A stretch of DNA of 64,000 bases from assembly GCF_023617245.1 (NCBI RefSeq), contig NZ_CP067396.1:4650001-4714000 (forward strand), given 5' to 3'. This document shows, in pieces, positions 24,320 through 33,026 of this stretch. Position numbers and translations under genes: made by a program. The notes beneath the pieces were generated by a model, which saw only the letters and a program-made list of their open reading frames with translations, made no database searches and had not been told where the DNA came from. Position 1 is the first letter of the stretch, and every line of letters begins with the position of its first letter. The stretch is from Lysobacter enzymogenes (GTDB taxonomy: Bacteria > Pseudomonadota > Gammaproteobacteria > Xanthomonadales > Xanthomonadaceae).

Positions 24320-25267
24320 TCAGTTCAGATCCAGACTCGCATCGCCGGAGAAGGTTTCCATCCGCACCCGGCCGGCGCCGCTGCCGTAGCGCTGCTCGAA
24401 GCTCGAACCCGGGCCGTGCTTGGGCCGCTGGATCTGCGCGTCCGGCGCGCGCAGGTCGCCGCTGAAGCTCTCCCCGCGCACCACCGCCGACAGGCCGCGC
24501 GGCAAGCGCAGGCGGACATCGCCGCTGACCGTCTTCAGGCCGATCTCGCCGCCGTCGGCGAGGGCCGCGTCGATGCGCAGGTCGCCGGACACCGATTCGC
24601 CGGAAATCTTGTACAAGCGCGATTCGTGCGCCGCGAGTTCGACCCGTCCCGACACCGACTCCACCGAGACCTCGCCGCTGAGGCGGCCGCGCAGGTCGAG
24701 GTCGCCGCTGACCGTCTGCGCCGAGACCTTGGGGCTGTTGAGGGTCAGCCGCAGGTCGCCGCTGACGCTCTCGATCTCGGCCTCGCGCGGCGCGCCGGCC
24801 ACGATCACGTCGCCGCTGACGCTTTCGATCTTGAGCTCGCGCGAGGCCACGCCGGTGACGTCGACGTCGGCCGAGACCGCGTCGATGTCGAGCTTCGCGC
24901 GCAGCGGCACGGTGATGCGCAGGTCGGTCGGCTCGCTCTTGTCGCCGCCGGCGAGGAAGCCGATGCCGCTGCCGCGGTTGGGATAGCGCACCTTGATCGA
25001 CAACTGCTGGCGATCGCCTTCGATCTGCAGCCGCTCCACGCCGTCGCCGAGCTCGCCTTCGATCTTGACCTCGGGACGGTCCCAGACGCGGACCTGGATC
25101 GAGCCCTTGACGTTGTCGATCTCGACGCTGCCGAGCCCGTCGAGCGGCCGGCTTTCGTTGATCGGAGTGGAAGCGAAGGCCGGCAGCGCGGCGCCCAGGG
25201 CGAGGGCCAGCAGGCTGCCGGAGCAGGCGCGCAGGGCGCTGCGGTGGCGGAAGGCGGCGGACATCAT
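24320..25267 (-). CDS. Secreted DUF4097 (adhesin-like beta-helix) protein
   Basis: 315 residues. A signal peptide (cleavage near PAFA) is followed by a long right-handed series of short strands in which the phrase SVSGDV/VSGDLRL recurs about every 18-22 residues, the hallmark of DUF4097/DUF4098 proteins. This suggests an exported beta-helical protein attached to or acting in the envelope. It is the last gene of a three-gene unit after the ECF sigma factor and its probable anti-sigma partner, with an 18-base gap. It may be an output or a sensor part of that system. A good AGGAG site precedes the ATG. Confidence 0.85.
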   Translation of the reverse strand: MMSAAFRHRSALRACSGSLLALALGAALPAFASTPINESRPLDGLGSVEIDNVKGSIQVRVWDRPEVKIEGELGDGVERLQIEGDRQQLSIKVRYPNRGSGIGFLAGGDKSEPTDLRITVPLRAKLDIDAVSADVDVTGVASRELKIESVSGDVIVAGAPREAEIESVSGDLRLTLNSPKVSAQTVSGDLDLRGRLSGEVSVESVSGRVELAAHESRLYKISGESVSGDLRIDAALADGGEIGLKTVSGDVRLRLPRGLSAVVRGESFSGDLRAPDAQIQRPKHGPGSSFEQRYGSGAGRVRMETFSGDASLDLN

Positions 25268-25285
25268 CGGAGCGTTCTCCTCGGA

Positions 25286-25957
25286 TCAGGTGTAGGCCAC
25301 CAGGCGCTGGGCGAGCGCGAGACGGCGTGCGTAGGTGCGGCGCAGCTGTTCCAGCAGCATCCGCGAATCGGGGTCGTGCGAGAGCGCATCGAGGATCAGC
25401 GCGGCGTTGCGGTCGAGTTCGTCGAAGGCCGGCTTCATCGCCACGGTGGCCGACGACACCGGCTCGACTTCGCGCAGCGCGGCCTGGTATTGCAGGGTCA
25501 GGCCCTGGGCTTCGCGCTGGACCAGGCTCGGCGCGGCGGTCTGGGCGGCGACGGCACGGCCGGCGACCGCATCGGCGGCCGGCGCGGCCGGGCCCTGCGC
25601 ATGGAAGTGCGCGCCGATGCCGACCGCGAGCGCGGCCACGCTCGCGGCCAGGGCCAGCGGCGCCATCCAGTTGCGGCGCGCGCCGGCGGGGCGCGGCAAA
25701 GCGACGATCGCGGCCGGTTCCGGCGCGGGGCGGGCGGCGGCCGCGGCTGCGCCGGCGGACGGCGGTTCGGCCGCGGCGGCGGCGCCATCGGCGCCGGCCG
25801 GGGCCTGTTCGCCCAGGCGCGCGGCGATGCCGGCCCACAGGTCGCGCGCGGGCGGCTGGTCGCGGCGCAGCGCGCGCAACTGCCAGCGCAGCGTATCGGG
25901 CAGTTCGCCCTCGCCGGCGCGCTCGGGGCCGCGCGGGTGGAGCTCGTTCTCGTTCAT
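25286..25957 (-). CDS. Probable transmembrane anti-sigma factor
   Basis: 223 residues with one central membrane helix (MAPLALAASVAALAVGIGAHF, about residues 98-118). The cytoplasmic N-terminus begins LPDTLRWQLRALRRDQPPARDLW, and the outside C-terminal half is helical. The start overlaps the sigma factor stop as ATGA, implying translational coupling. I see no zinc-binding HxxxCxxC motif, so if it is an anti-sigma factor it is not of the ZAS type. The assignment rests on gene position, topology and length. Confidence 0.75.
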   Translation of the reverse strand: MNENELHPRGPERAGEGELPDTLRWQLRALRRDQPPARDLWAGIAARLGEQAPAGADGAAAAAEPPSAGAAAAAARPAPEPAAIVALPRPAGARRNWMAPLALAASVAALAVGIGAHFHAQGPAAPAADAVAGRAVAAQTAAPSLVQREAQGLTLQYQAALREVEPVSSATVAMKPAFDELDRNAALILDALSHDPDSRMLLEQLRRTYARRLALAQRLVAYT

Positions 25958-26541
25958 GCCTGTTCTCCGAGCCGGGCGCGCAGCAGGCTGCGCGCGCGAT
26001 GCAATTGCGCCTTGGAACTGCCGACCGCCATGCCGAGTTCGGCCGCGATCTCCTCGTGCTTCCAGCCTTCCACGTCGTACAGCACCAACACCGCGCGGGC
26101 GCGCGGCGGCAGGCTGGCGACGGCGCGTTCCAGGTCCATCGACAGGGCGGTGACGTGGCCGGCCGAATCGGCGCTGCCGATCGTGTCGAACACGTCCTCG
26201 TCGCTGTCCTCGAACGGACGGCCGCGGCGGCCGCGCAGCTCCATCAGCGCGGTGTTGACCGCCAGCCGGTGCAGCCAGGTGCCGAAGGCCGATTCGAAGC
26301 GGAAGTTCGGCAGCGCCTGCCAGGCGCGGACGAAGGCTTCCTGGGTCAGGTCCTCGGCGCGGGCACCGTGGTAGCCGACCAGGCGCGCGATCACGCCGTG
26401 CACGCGGCTGGCGTGGCGCCGGTACAGCGCCTCGAAGGCGGCGACGCCGCCGGCGGCGGCCTGCGCGACCAGTTCCTGGTCGGCGTCGGCGTCGAGCGCG
26501 GGGGCGGCGTCGGGCATGGTGTCGTTCACGGCGGTCAGCAT
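25954..26541 (-). CDS. ECF-type RNA polymerase sigma factor
   Basis: 195 residues. Region 2 reads ALYRRHASRVHGVIARLVGYHGARAEDLTQEAFVRAWQALPNFRFESAFGTWLHRLAVN. Region 4 reads LPPRARAVLVLYDVEGWKHEEIAAELGMAVGSSKAQLHRARSLLR. It heads the sigma/anti-sigma/DUF4097 unit. An internal ATG nine codons in is an alternative start. Envelope stress or envelope remodelling is a reasonable inference from the exported DUF4097 partner, but no target promoter was identified in the window. Confidence 0.93.
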   Translation of the reverse strand: MLTAVNDTMPDAAPALDADADQELVAQAAAGGVAAFEALYRRHASRVHGVIARLVGYHGARAEDLTQEAFVRAWQALPNFRFESAFGTWLHRLAVNTALMELRGRRGRPFEDSDEDVFDTIGSADSAGHVTALSMDLERAVASLPPRARAVLVLYDVEGWKHEEIAAELGMAVGSSKAQLHRARSLLRARLGEQA

Positions 26542-26582
26542 ACTGAGTCCGATGCGGGGTCGGGGCTCAGGGTTTAAGGGCT

Positions 26583-26775
26583 AGGAGCGAGCTGAGAGGA
26601 GTGAGGAGTGAGTGGGGGCGCGGCGGCCGGCCGCGACGTCGCTTCGGCCCAGGAGCCGCGGGCGGGTCGGTCCGGGCGGCCCACAGGCGGCTCGGGCCGC
26701 CCAAAAAGGAAGAGGAGCAAGGCCCGAGCAGGCCGACACGCCCCGCTCGCTCCTCACTCCTCTCCGCTCACTCCT
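26583..26775. repeat. Long inverted repeat, 30-bp arms about 130 bp apart
   Basis: The left arm (26583-26612, AGGAGCGAGCTGAGAGGAGT and onward) is repeated as its reverse complement at 26745-26775 with three mismatches. Inside lies a 9-bp stem GGGCGGCCC/GGGCCGCCC. The block fills the gap between pckG and the sigma gene and resembles a small non-autonomous element or REP-like unit. Confidence 0.75.
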
Positions 26776-26780
26776 GGTTT

Positions 26781-28586
26781 TTAGCCTTTCAACGCCGCCG
26801 CGATGCGCTGCTGCTCGTCGTGCAGCGCCTGCGGCATGCGCGGGCCGTACTCGCGCAGGTACTCGCCGATGCTGTCGAACTCGGCGCTCCAACCGGTCGG
26901 GTCGAAGCCGAACAGCTTGGCCTGGGCCTCGTCGCTGAGCGCGACGCCGTCGAGGTTGAGGTCGGACGCCTTGGGCAGGTGGCCGATCGGAGTGTCGGCC
27001 GCGCCGGCCTCGCCCTTGACCCGGCCGATCATCCACTCCAGCACGCGCAGGTTGTCGCCGAAGCCCGGCCACAGGAACTTGCCGTCGTCGCCCTTGCGGA
27101 ACCAGTTGACGTGGAACACCTTCGGCAGCTTCGCGCCGGCCTGGTCGAACGACAGCCAGTGGGCGAAGTAGTCGGCGAAGTTGTAGCCGCAGAACGGCTT
27201 CATCGCCATCGGATCGCGGCGCATCACCCCGACCGCGCCGGTCGCGGCGGCGGTGGTTTCCGAGCCCATCGCCGCGCCGATCAGCACGCCGTGGGTCCAG
27301 TCGCGGGCCTCGAACACCAGCGGCACCAGCGAGGCGCGGCGGCCGCCGAACACGATCGCCGAGATCGGCACGCCGGCCGGGTTCTCCGCTTCCGGCGAAT
27401 AGCTCGGGCACTGCCTGGCCGAGACGGTGAAGCGCGCGTTGGGATGCGCGGCCGGACCCTTGGCGGCGTCGAACGCGTTGCCGCGCCAGTCGGTGACCGG
27501 GGTCTGGCCGTTGTCCAGGCCTTCCCACCACGGCTGGTGGTCGGCGGTGACGCCGACGTTGGTGAAGATGGTGTTGGTCTGGATCGAGGCCAGCGCGTTC
27601 GGGTTCGACTTGGCCGAGGTGCCCGGCGCGACGCCGAAGTAACCGGCCTCGGGATTGATCGCGTACAGCCGGCCGTCGGCGCCCGGACGCATCCAGCAGA
27701 TGTCGTCGCCGACCGTCCACACCTTCCAGCCATCGCGGCGATAGCCTTCCGGCGGAATCAGCATCGCCAGGTTGGTCTTGCCGCAGGCCGACGGGAACGC
27801 GGCGGCGACGTAATGGGTCTCGCCCTGCGGGTTCTCGATGCCGACGATCAGCATGTGCTCGGCCAGCCAGCCTTCGTGGCGGGCCTGGTGCGAGGCGATG
27901 CGCAGCGCGTGGCACTTCTTGCCGAGCAGGGCGTTGCCGCCGTAGCCCGAGCCGAACGACTTGATCGCCAGCTCGTCGGGGAAATGCATGATGAAGCGGC
28001 GCTCGGGATCGAGCTCGCCGATCGAATGCAGGCCGCGCACGAACGAGTCGCCGCTCTCGATGCGCTTGAGCGCCGCGGCGCCCATGCGCGTCATCGTGCG
28101 CATGTTGGCGACCACGTACGGCGAATCGGTGATTTCCACGCCGCAACGCGCCAGCGGCGAATCGATCGGCCCCATGCAATACGGGATCACGTACATCGTG
28201 CGTCCCTTCATGCAGCCTTCGAACAGCGCGTCCATCTTGGCGTGGCCTTCGCGCGGCGCCATCCAGTGGTTGTTCGGGCCGGCGTCTTCGCGCTCGTTGG
28301 TGCACACGAAGGTCAGGTGCTCCACCCGCGCCACATCCTCCGGATGCGAACGGTGCAGGTAGCTGCCCGGATGGGTGTCCTGGTTCAAGGTCTCCAGGGT
28401 GCCGTCGGCCAGCATCCGCTGCAGCAACGCCTGGTACTCGGCGTCGCTGCCGTCGCACCACTGGATCGTGTCCGGACGGGTCAGCGCGGCGACCTGCGCC
28501 ACCCACTGGTTGAGCGCCGGCAACGCGCTGCCCGCGCTCCCCGGCACGGACGTCGCGGGGGCGGGATCTTTCAAATTGGCATTCAC
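26781..28586 (-). CDS. pckG: Phosphoenolpyruvate carboxykinase (GTP)
   Basis: 601 residues, normal for the GTP-dependent family. Visible motifs are the P-loop-like FPSACGKTNLAML (about residue 267), the PEPCK-specific SFGSGYGGNALLGKKCHALRIAS, VGDDICWMRPG, and the ATGAVGVMRRDPMAMKPFCGYN block with the NTP-binding aromatic residues. It converts oxaloacetate to phosphoenolpyruvate in gluconeogenesis. Its neighbour across a 36-base gap is a TetR regulator on the same strand, next to fadE. This groups fatty-acid oxidation with gluconeogenesis. Confidence 0.97.
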   Translation of the reverse strand: MNANLKDPAPATSVPGSAGSALPALNQWVAQVAALTRPDTIQWCDGSDAEYQALLQRMLADGTLETLNQDTHPGSYLHRSHPEDVARVEHLTFVCTNEREDAGPNNHWMAPREGHAKMDALFEGCMKGRTMYVIPYCMGPIDSPLARCGVEITDSPYVVANMRTMTRMGAAALKRIESGDSFVRGLHSIGELDPERRFIMHFPDELAIKSFGSGYGGNALLGKKCHALRIASHQARHEGWLAEHMLIVGIENPQGETHYVAAAFPSACGKTNLAMLIPPEGYRRDGWKVWTVGDDICWMRPGADGRLYAINPEAGYFGVAPGTSAKSNPNALASIQTNTIFTNVGVTADHQPWWEGLDNGQTPVTDWRGNAFDAAKGPAAHPNARFTVSARQCPSYSPEAENPAGVPISAIVFGGRRASLVPLVFEARDWTHGVLIGAAMGSETTAAATGAVGVMRRDPMAMKPFCGYNFADYFAHWLSFDQAGAKLPKVFHVNWFRKGDDGKFLWPGFGDNLRVLEWMIGRVKGEAGAADTPIGHLPKASDLNLDGVALSDEAQAKLFGFDPTGWSAEFDSIGEYLREYGPRMPQALHDEQQRIAAALKG

Positions 28587-28622
28587 GGCAGTGCTCTCCG
28601 GGGGATCGGAAAAGGAAGCGGT

Positions 28623-29312
28623 TTACGACGAGGGAATCAGCGTGGCCATCATGTGTTCGACATAGGCCTCGAACTCGTCGTGTTGCATGCGGGTCTGGTG
28701 CAGCTGCAGGTTGAGCTGCAGGAAGCCGACGTAGGCGGCGTAGAGCAGGCGCGCGCGGTGCTGCGCGTCGGTGCGGCTCAGGCCGGCCTGGCGGAACGAA
28801 GCGGTGAGATAGTCCAGGCGGCGTTCCGACACGCGGCCGATCACCGGCTGCACGGCCGGATGGTCCAGCGCCTTCAACAACTCGGAATAGATGATGTGCG
28901 ACTTGACCTCGTGGGCGACGAGGTGGAACAGCGAGCGCAGGCGCTGGCGAGGATCGGGGATCGGTTCGAGCTGGCCGAACACGGTTTCCTGTTCGACCTT
29001 TTCCCAGCGCTCCAGCGCCGCGACCAGCAACGCGTCGCGCGAAGGGAAGTGCCAGTAGAAACTGCCCTTGGTCACGCCGAGGCGGCGCGCCAGCGGTTCC
29101 ACCGCGACCGCGGCGACGCCTTGTTCGGCGATCAGGTCGAGCGCGGCCTGCGCCCAGTCGTCGGCGCTCAGGCGTCCGCTGCGTTCGGGCTTGGCGTCGG
29201 CCTTGCCCTCGCTCTTGGCGGAAGCGGACGGCGCGGAGGACTTGGCGTCGGCGGACGCGGTGTCGAGCGCGGGCTCAGGCTTGTTCGAGGCGGGCTGGTT
29301 CATGGACGACAA
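28623..29312 (-). CDS. TetR family regulator, probable control of fadE
   Basis: 229 residues. About 45 residues of Ala/Ser/Lys-rich leader precede a standard TetR helix-turn-helix (AALDLIAEQGVAAVAVEPLARRLGVTKGSFYWHFPSRDALLVAALERWE). The ligand domain follows. It is divergent from fadE across 352 bases that contain a palindrome over the fadE -10 box, so it is likely the local repressor of acyl-CoA dehydrogenase expression. The long low-complexity N-terminus is unusual; a shorter start cannot be excluded. Confidence 0.88.
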   Translation of the reverse strand: MSSMNQPASNKPEPALDTASADAKSSAPSASAKSEGKADAKPERSGRLSADDWAQAALDLIAEQGVAAVAVEPLARRLGVTKGSFYWHFPSRDALLVAALERWEKVEQETVFGQLEPIPDPRQRLRSLFHLVAHEVKSHIIYSELLKALDHPAVQPVIGRVSERRLDYLTASFRQAGLSRTDAQHRARLLYAAYVGFLQLNLQLHQTRMQHDEFEAYVEHMMATLIPSS

Positions 29313-29488
29313 GTTTATCCATACGCCTCGGTCGGGGACAGTACGCAGTGCAGCAAACCCGGCATTGAGTCAGGTTCGCAACGGCCCGGGAAATTGCTGC
29401 AATGCAACAGAACTTCGGCGAAAACGCCCGATGGCCGCAGCGGCGGGCGCGCGAACGCAGCGTTGCGCGAAAAACCGCGGTCAGTCGG

Positions 29489-29518
29489 TTGACAGCACTC
29501 CAAGGGCGAACCCATACT
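29489..29518 (+). promoter_or_regulatory. Promoter of fadE
   Basis: A perfect TTGACA (29489-29494) is followed after 18 bases by CATACT (29513-29518), which keeps four of six -10 positions. It lies about 150 bases before the fadE ATG chosen here. Confidence 0.6.
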
Positions 29519-29528
29519 CGACCGTATG
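29513..29528. promoter_or_regulatory. CATAC-N6-GTATG palindrome, candidate TetR operator
   Basis: The 16-bp dyad overlaps the -10 box of the fadE promoter in the divergent region, where a TetR dimer could block transcription. It is the most symmetrical site in the intergenic region. It does not match the known GAAAC/GTTTC PsrA-type site. Confidence 0.5.
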
Positions 29529-29664
29529 TTATGCGTTTGATGCCAGCGTTTGAATGGCCGGCATCACGCGCGAACCACCCGCACAAGCCCTAAATGGGGC
29601 CTGGCTCCCAAAGTCCGGCCTTCACCGCCAGATCGAATCCAGCCGCATCCCCTGGAGCGCCGTC

Positions 29665-32151
29665 ATGAGTATCGCGATCCCCTTCCTCGCCTTCCTGCTT
29701 ATCGGCGCGATCGCCGCCTACCACCGGCTGCGATTGCCGGTGTGGGCCGCGCTGACCGCGACCGCGCTGGTCGCCTGCTGGCTGCTCGGCGCCAACCCGA
29801 CCGCGACCATCGTCGCCGCGGCGCTGGTCGCGCTGATCGCGCTGCCGCTGCTGATCCCGGCGATCCGCCTGCCGCTGATCACCAAGCCGCTGCTGGGCTT
29901 CTACACCAAGATCCTGCCGCCGCTGTCGGAAACCGAGCGCACCGCGCTGGAGGCCGGCACGGTCGGCTTCGAAGGCGAGCTGTTCTCGGGCAAGCCCGAC
30001 TGGCAGCAGCTGCTGAGCCAGCCCAAGCCGGTGCTGACCGCCGAGGAACAGGCCTTCCTCGACGGCCCGACCGAAGAGCTGTGCAAGATGACCAACGATT
30101 GGCAGATCACCCACGTGGACGCCGATCTGTCGCCGCAACTGTGGGACTACATCAAGAAGAACAAGTTCTTCGGCCTCAACATCCCGAAGGAATACGGCGG
30201 CCTGGGCTTCAGCGCGCTGGCCAACCACAAGGTCATCCAGAAGCTGGCGTCGATGTCGAGCGTGGTCAGCTCGACCGTCGGCGTGCCGAACTCGCTGGGC
30301 CCGGCCGAGCTGCTGATGCACTACGGCACCCAGGAGCAGAAGGACCATTACCTGCCGCGCCTGGCCGACGGCCGCGAAGTGCCCTGCTTCGGCCTGACCG
30401 GCCCATGGGCGGGTTCGGACGCGACCTCGATCCCGGACTACGGCATCGTCACCATGGGCGAGTGGAACGGCGCGCGCGTGGTCGGCGTCAAGCTGACCTT
30501 CGACAAGCGCTACATCACCCTGGCCCCGGTCGCCACGCTGATCGGCCTGGCGTTCCGCATGTACGACCCGGACGGCCTGATCGGCGACAAGCGCGACATC
30601 GGCATCACCCTGGCGCTGGTGCCGCGCGACACCGCCGGCGTCGAAGTCGGCCGCCGCCACTTCCCGCTCAACTGCACCTTCCAGAACGGCCCGATCCACG
30701 GCAAGGAAGTCTTCATTCCGCTGAGCCAGCTGATCGGCGGCGAAGCCTACGCCGGCAAGGGCTGGCAGATGCTGGTCGAATGCCTGTCGATCGGCCGCTC
30801 GATCACCCTGCCCTCGTCCGGCAGCGGCGGCGCCAAGATGGGCGCGGTCGTCACCGGCGCGTACGCGCGCATCCGCAAGCAGTTCGGCCTGTCGGTCGGC
30901 CGCTTCGAAGGCGTCGAGGAAGCGCTGGCGCGCATCGCCGGCCACGCCTACGCGGTCAGCGCGCTGTCGCAGGCCACCGCCGCGGCGGTCGCGCGCGGCG
31001 AAAACCCGGCCGTGCCCTCGACCATCGCCAAGTACCACTGCACCGACATGGCCCGCGACGTGGCCAAGGACGTGATGGACATCCACGGCGGCAAGGGCAT
31101 CATCCTCGGCCCGAAGAACTACGCCGGCCGCAACTGGCAGGCGGTGCCGATCATGATCACGGTGGAAGGCGCGAACATCATGACGCGCTCGCTGATGATC
31201 TTCGGCCAGGGCGCGATCCTGTGCCACCCGTGGGTGCTCAAGGAAATGAAGGCGGCGATGCTGCCCGACAAGAAGCAGGCGCTGCGCGAGTTCGACCAGA
31301 ACCTGTTCGGCCACATCGGCTTCGCCATCTCCAACGCGGTGCGCAGCCTGTGGTACGGCCTAACCGCCTCGCGCATCGGCGCCGCCCCGGGCGACACTTA
31401 CACCCGCCGCTACTACCGCAAGCTCAACCGCTACTCGGCCACGCTGGCGCTGATGGCCGACACCTCGATGCTGCTGCTCGGCGGCAAGCTCAAGTTCAAG
31501 GAATCGCTGTCGGGCCGCCTGGGCGACGTGCTGAGCCAGCTCTACATCGCCAGCTCGATGCTCAAGCGCTATGAGGACGAAGGCCGTCCGGTCGGCGACC
31601 AGCCGCTACTGGCCTGGGCCTTCCACGACGCCGTGCACAAGATCGAGCTGGCGCTGTCGGGCGCGCTGCGCAACTTCCCGATCCGTCCGGTCGGCTACCT
31701 GCTGTGGGCGCTGATCTTCCCCTGGGGCCGTCGCGCGCAGGCGCCGAGCGACCGCCTCGGCCACCGCGCCGCGGCGCTGCTGATGTCGCCCAACGACGCC
31801 CGCGACCGCCTCGCCGAAGGCGTGTTCCTGACCCCGTGCGCGAACAACCCGGCCGGCCGCATCAACAGCTACCTGCAGAAGGTGATCCTGGCCGAGCCGG
31901 TCGAGCGCAAGTTCCTCAAGGCGCTGAAGAACAGCGACATCCAGGCGCTGGACTTCGCCGGCCAGCTCGACGAGGGCGTGCGCGAGGGCTGGATCACCGC
32001 CGAGGAGCGCAAGCAGCTGGAGGAACTGCGCGAGATGACCATCGACGCGATCAGCGTGGACGACTTCGACGCTGCTGAGTTGCGCTCGGCGGGTTACAAG
32101 CCGTATCCGCAGGACAGCGCCGGCCGCGGCGACACGCGCGCGGCGGCGTAA
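29665..32151 (+). CDS. fadE: Acyl-CoA dehydrogenase FadE
   Basis: 828 residues, close to E. coli FadE. Two N-terminal membrane helices (IPFLAFLLIGAIAAYHRL and AALVALIALPLLIPAIRL) precede the flavin-dependent dehydrogenase core. That core contains LTGPWAGSDATSIPDYG, HGKEVFIPLSQLIGG and DIHGGKGIILGPKNYAGR, and a C-terminal FadE-specific extension ends the protein. It catalyses the first oxidation of beta-oxidation at the inner membrane. The ATG at 29665 was chosen because the membrane segment starts there; an in-frame ATG 37 codons earlier adds a non-conserved leader. A terminator follows the stop. Confidence 0.95.
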   Translation: MSIAIPFLAFLLIGAIAAYHRLRLPVWAALTATALVACWLLGANPTATIVAAALVALIALPLLIPAIRLPLITKPLLGFYTKILPPLSETERTALEAGTVGFEGELFSGKPDWQQLLSQPKPVLTAEEQAFLDGPTEELCKMTNDWQITHVDADLSPQLWDYIKKNKFFGLNIPKEYGGLGFSALANHKVIQKLASMSSVVSSTVGVPNSLGPAELLMHYGTQEQKDHYLPRLADGREVPCFGLTGPWAGSDATSIPDYGIVTMGEWNGARVVGVKLTFDKRYITLAPVATLIGLAFRMYDPDGLIGDKRDIGITLALVPRDTAGVEVGRRHFPLNCTFQNGPIHGKEVFIPLSQLIGGEAYAGKGWQMLVECLSIGRSITLPSSGSGGAKMGAVVTGAYARIRKQFGLSVGRFEGVEEALARIAGHAYAVSALSQATAAAVARGENPAVPSTIAKYHCTDMARDVAKDVMDIHGGKGIILGPKNYAGRNWQAVPIMITVEGANIMTRSLMIFGQGAILCHPWVLKEMKAAMLPDKKQALREFDQNLFGHIGFAISNAVRSLWYGLTASRIGAAPGDTYTRRYYRKLNRYSATLALMADTSMLLLGGKLKFKESLSGRLGDVLSQLYIASSMLKRYEDEGRPVGDQPLLAWAFHDAVHKIELALSGALRNFPIRPVGYLLWALIFPWGRRAQAPSDRLGHRAAALLMSPNDARDRLAEGVFLTPCANNPAGRINSYLQKVILAEPVERKFLKALKNSDIQALDFAGQLDEGVREGWITAEERKQLEELREMTIDAISVDDFDAAELRSAGYKPYPQDSAGRGDTRAAA

Positions 32152-32193
32152 GCCGGTAACAAGACGCGCCCATGTGCAGCGCAGCGTGACTGG

Positions 32194-32221
32194 AACGGCG
32201 GGCCTTCGGGCTCGCCGTTTT
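32194..32221 (+). terminator. Intrinsic terminator after fadE
   Basis: A stem of about 10 bp (AACGGCGGGCC/GGCTCGCCGTT with one mismatch and a TTCG loop) is followed by TTTT, 43 bases after the stop. Confidence 0.8.
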
Positions 32222-32280
32222 GGTATGCGGCGCTGGCAGCGCCCGACCGTCATCGATCAACCGCGACACCGCCCCCCTAA

Positions 32281-32391
32281 CGTCATTTCCGCGAAGGCGG
32301 GCTCCGCTTTACTTCGGCGAAGCCGAACATCCAGAGACTTCAGAGTCATGCCTCGGTGAAGCCCTGGATTCCCGCCTTCGCGGGAATGACG
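32281..32391. repeat. Inverted-repeat element (CGTCATT..CGGGAATGACG family)
   Basis: The ends CGTCATTTCCGCGAAGGCGG (32281) and CCGCCTTCGCGGGAATGACG (to 32391) are near-perfect reverse complements about 70 bases apart. This is a MITE- or REP-like unit sitting just before the start of the DUF4442 gene. Confidence 0.8.
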
Positions 32392-32439
32392 ATAGATAAG
32401 GACGGCGCGAACTCCCCCTTCAAAGACGAGCCCATCGCC

Positions 32440-32916
32440 ATGAGCGCCAACGTCCTCGCCCTCTACAAAAAACTCACCCGCTACCCCGCCGGGCACTGGC
32501 TGTTCTCGCGCGCGGTCTGCATGAAAGCGCCCTACTTCGGCAGCATCAAGCCGCGCTTCGAATCGCTGGAACCCAACCGCTGCACCGCGACGATCAAACA
32601 CCGCCGCGCCGTCACCAACCACCTCGGCACCGTCCACGCCATCGCCATGTGCAACCTCGCCGAACTCACCGGCGGGGTGATGACCGACGTCAGCATTCCC
32701 AAGTCGATGCGCTGGATTCCGATCGGCATGCAGGTCGAGTACCTGAAGAAAGCCGTCGGCACCCTGCGCGCCGTCGCGACGCCGGCCGCGCCCATCGTCG
32801 AGTCCGATGCGCCCTACGACCTGCCGGTAAACGTCGAAATCGCCAACCCCGCCGGCGAACCCGTGTTCCGCGCCCGCATCGCCATGCGCGTTTCGCCCAA
32901 GCCCCAACGCAATTAG
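32440..32916 (+). CDS. DUF4442 hotdog-fold protein (thioesterase-like)
   Basis: 158 residues. The sequence (HRRAVTNHLGTVHAIAMCNLAELTGGVMTDVSIPKSMRWIPIGMQVEYLKKAVGTL) matches the DUF4442/PaaI-like hotdog pattern, with the NHLGTVHA segment in the position of the thioesterase active-site helix. It might hydrolyse an acyl-CoA, which fits its place after fadE, but the substrate is unknown. The ATG at 32440 was chosen because the family similarity starts there; an upstream in-frame start lies inside the repeat element. Confidence 0.82.
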   Translation: MSANVLALYKKLTRYPAGHWLFSRAVCMKAPYFGSIKPRFESLEPNRCTATIKHRRAVTNHLGTVHAIAMCNLAELTGGVMTDVSIPKSMRWIPIGMQVEYLKKAVGTLRAVATPAAPIVESDAPYDLPVNVEIANPAGEPVFRARIAMRVSPKPQRN

Positions 32917-33026
32917 CCGCAGCCACCTGTGGGGGCGGCGTCCCACAGTCGGAAACGAAACATCCGCGCGCCATCGGCACCGCAACCGGTGCCACAATCG
33001 CCCCCGCTCCCCACATCGGCCACGCC

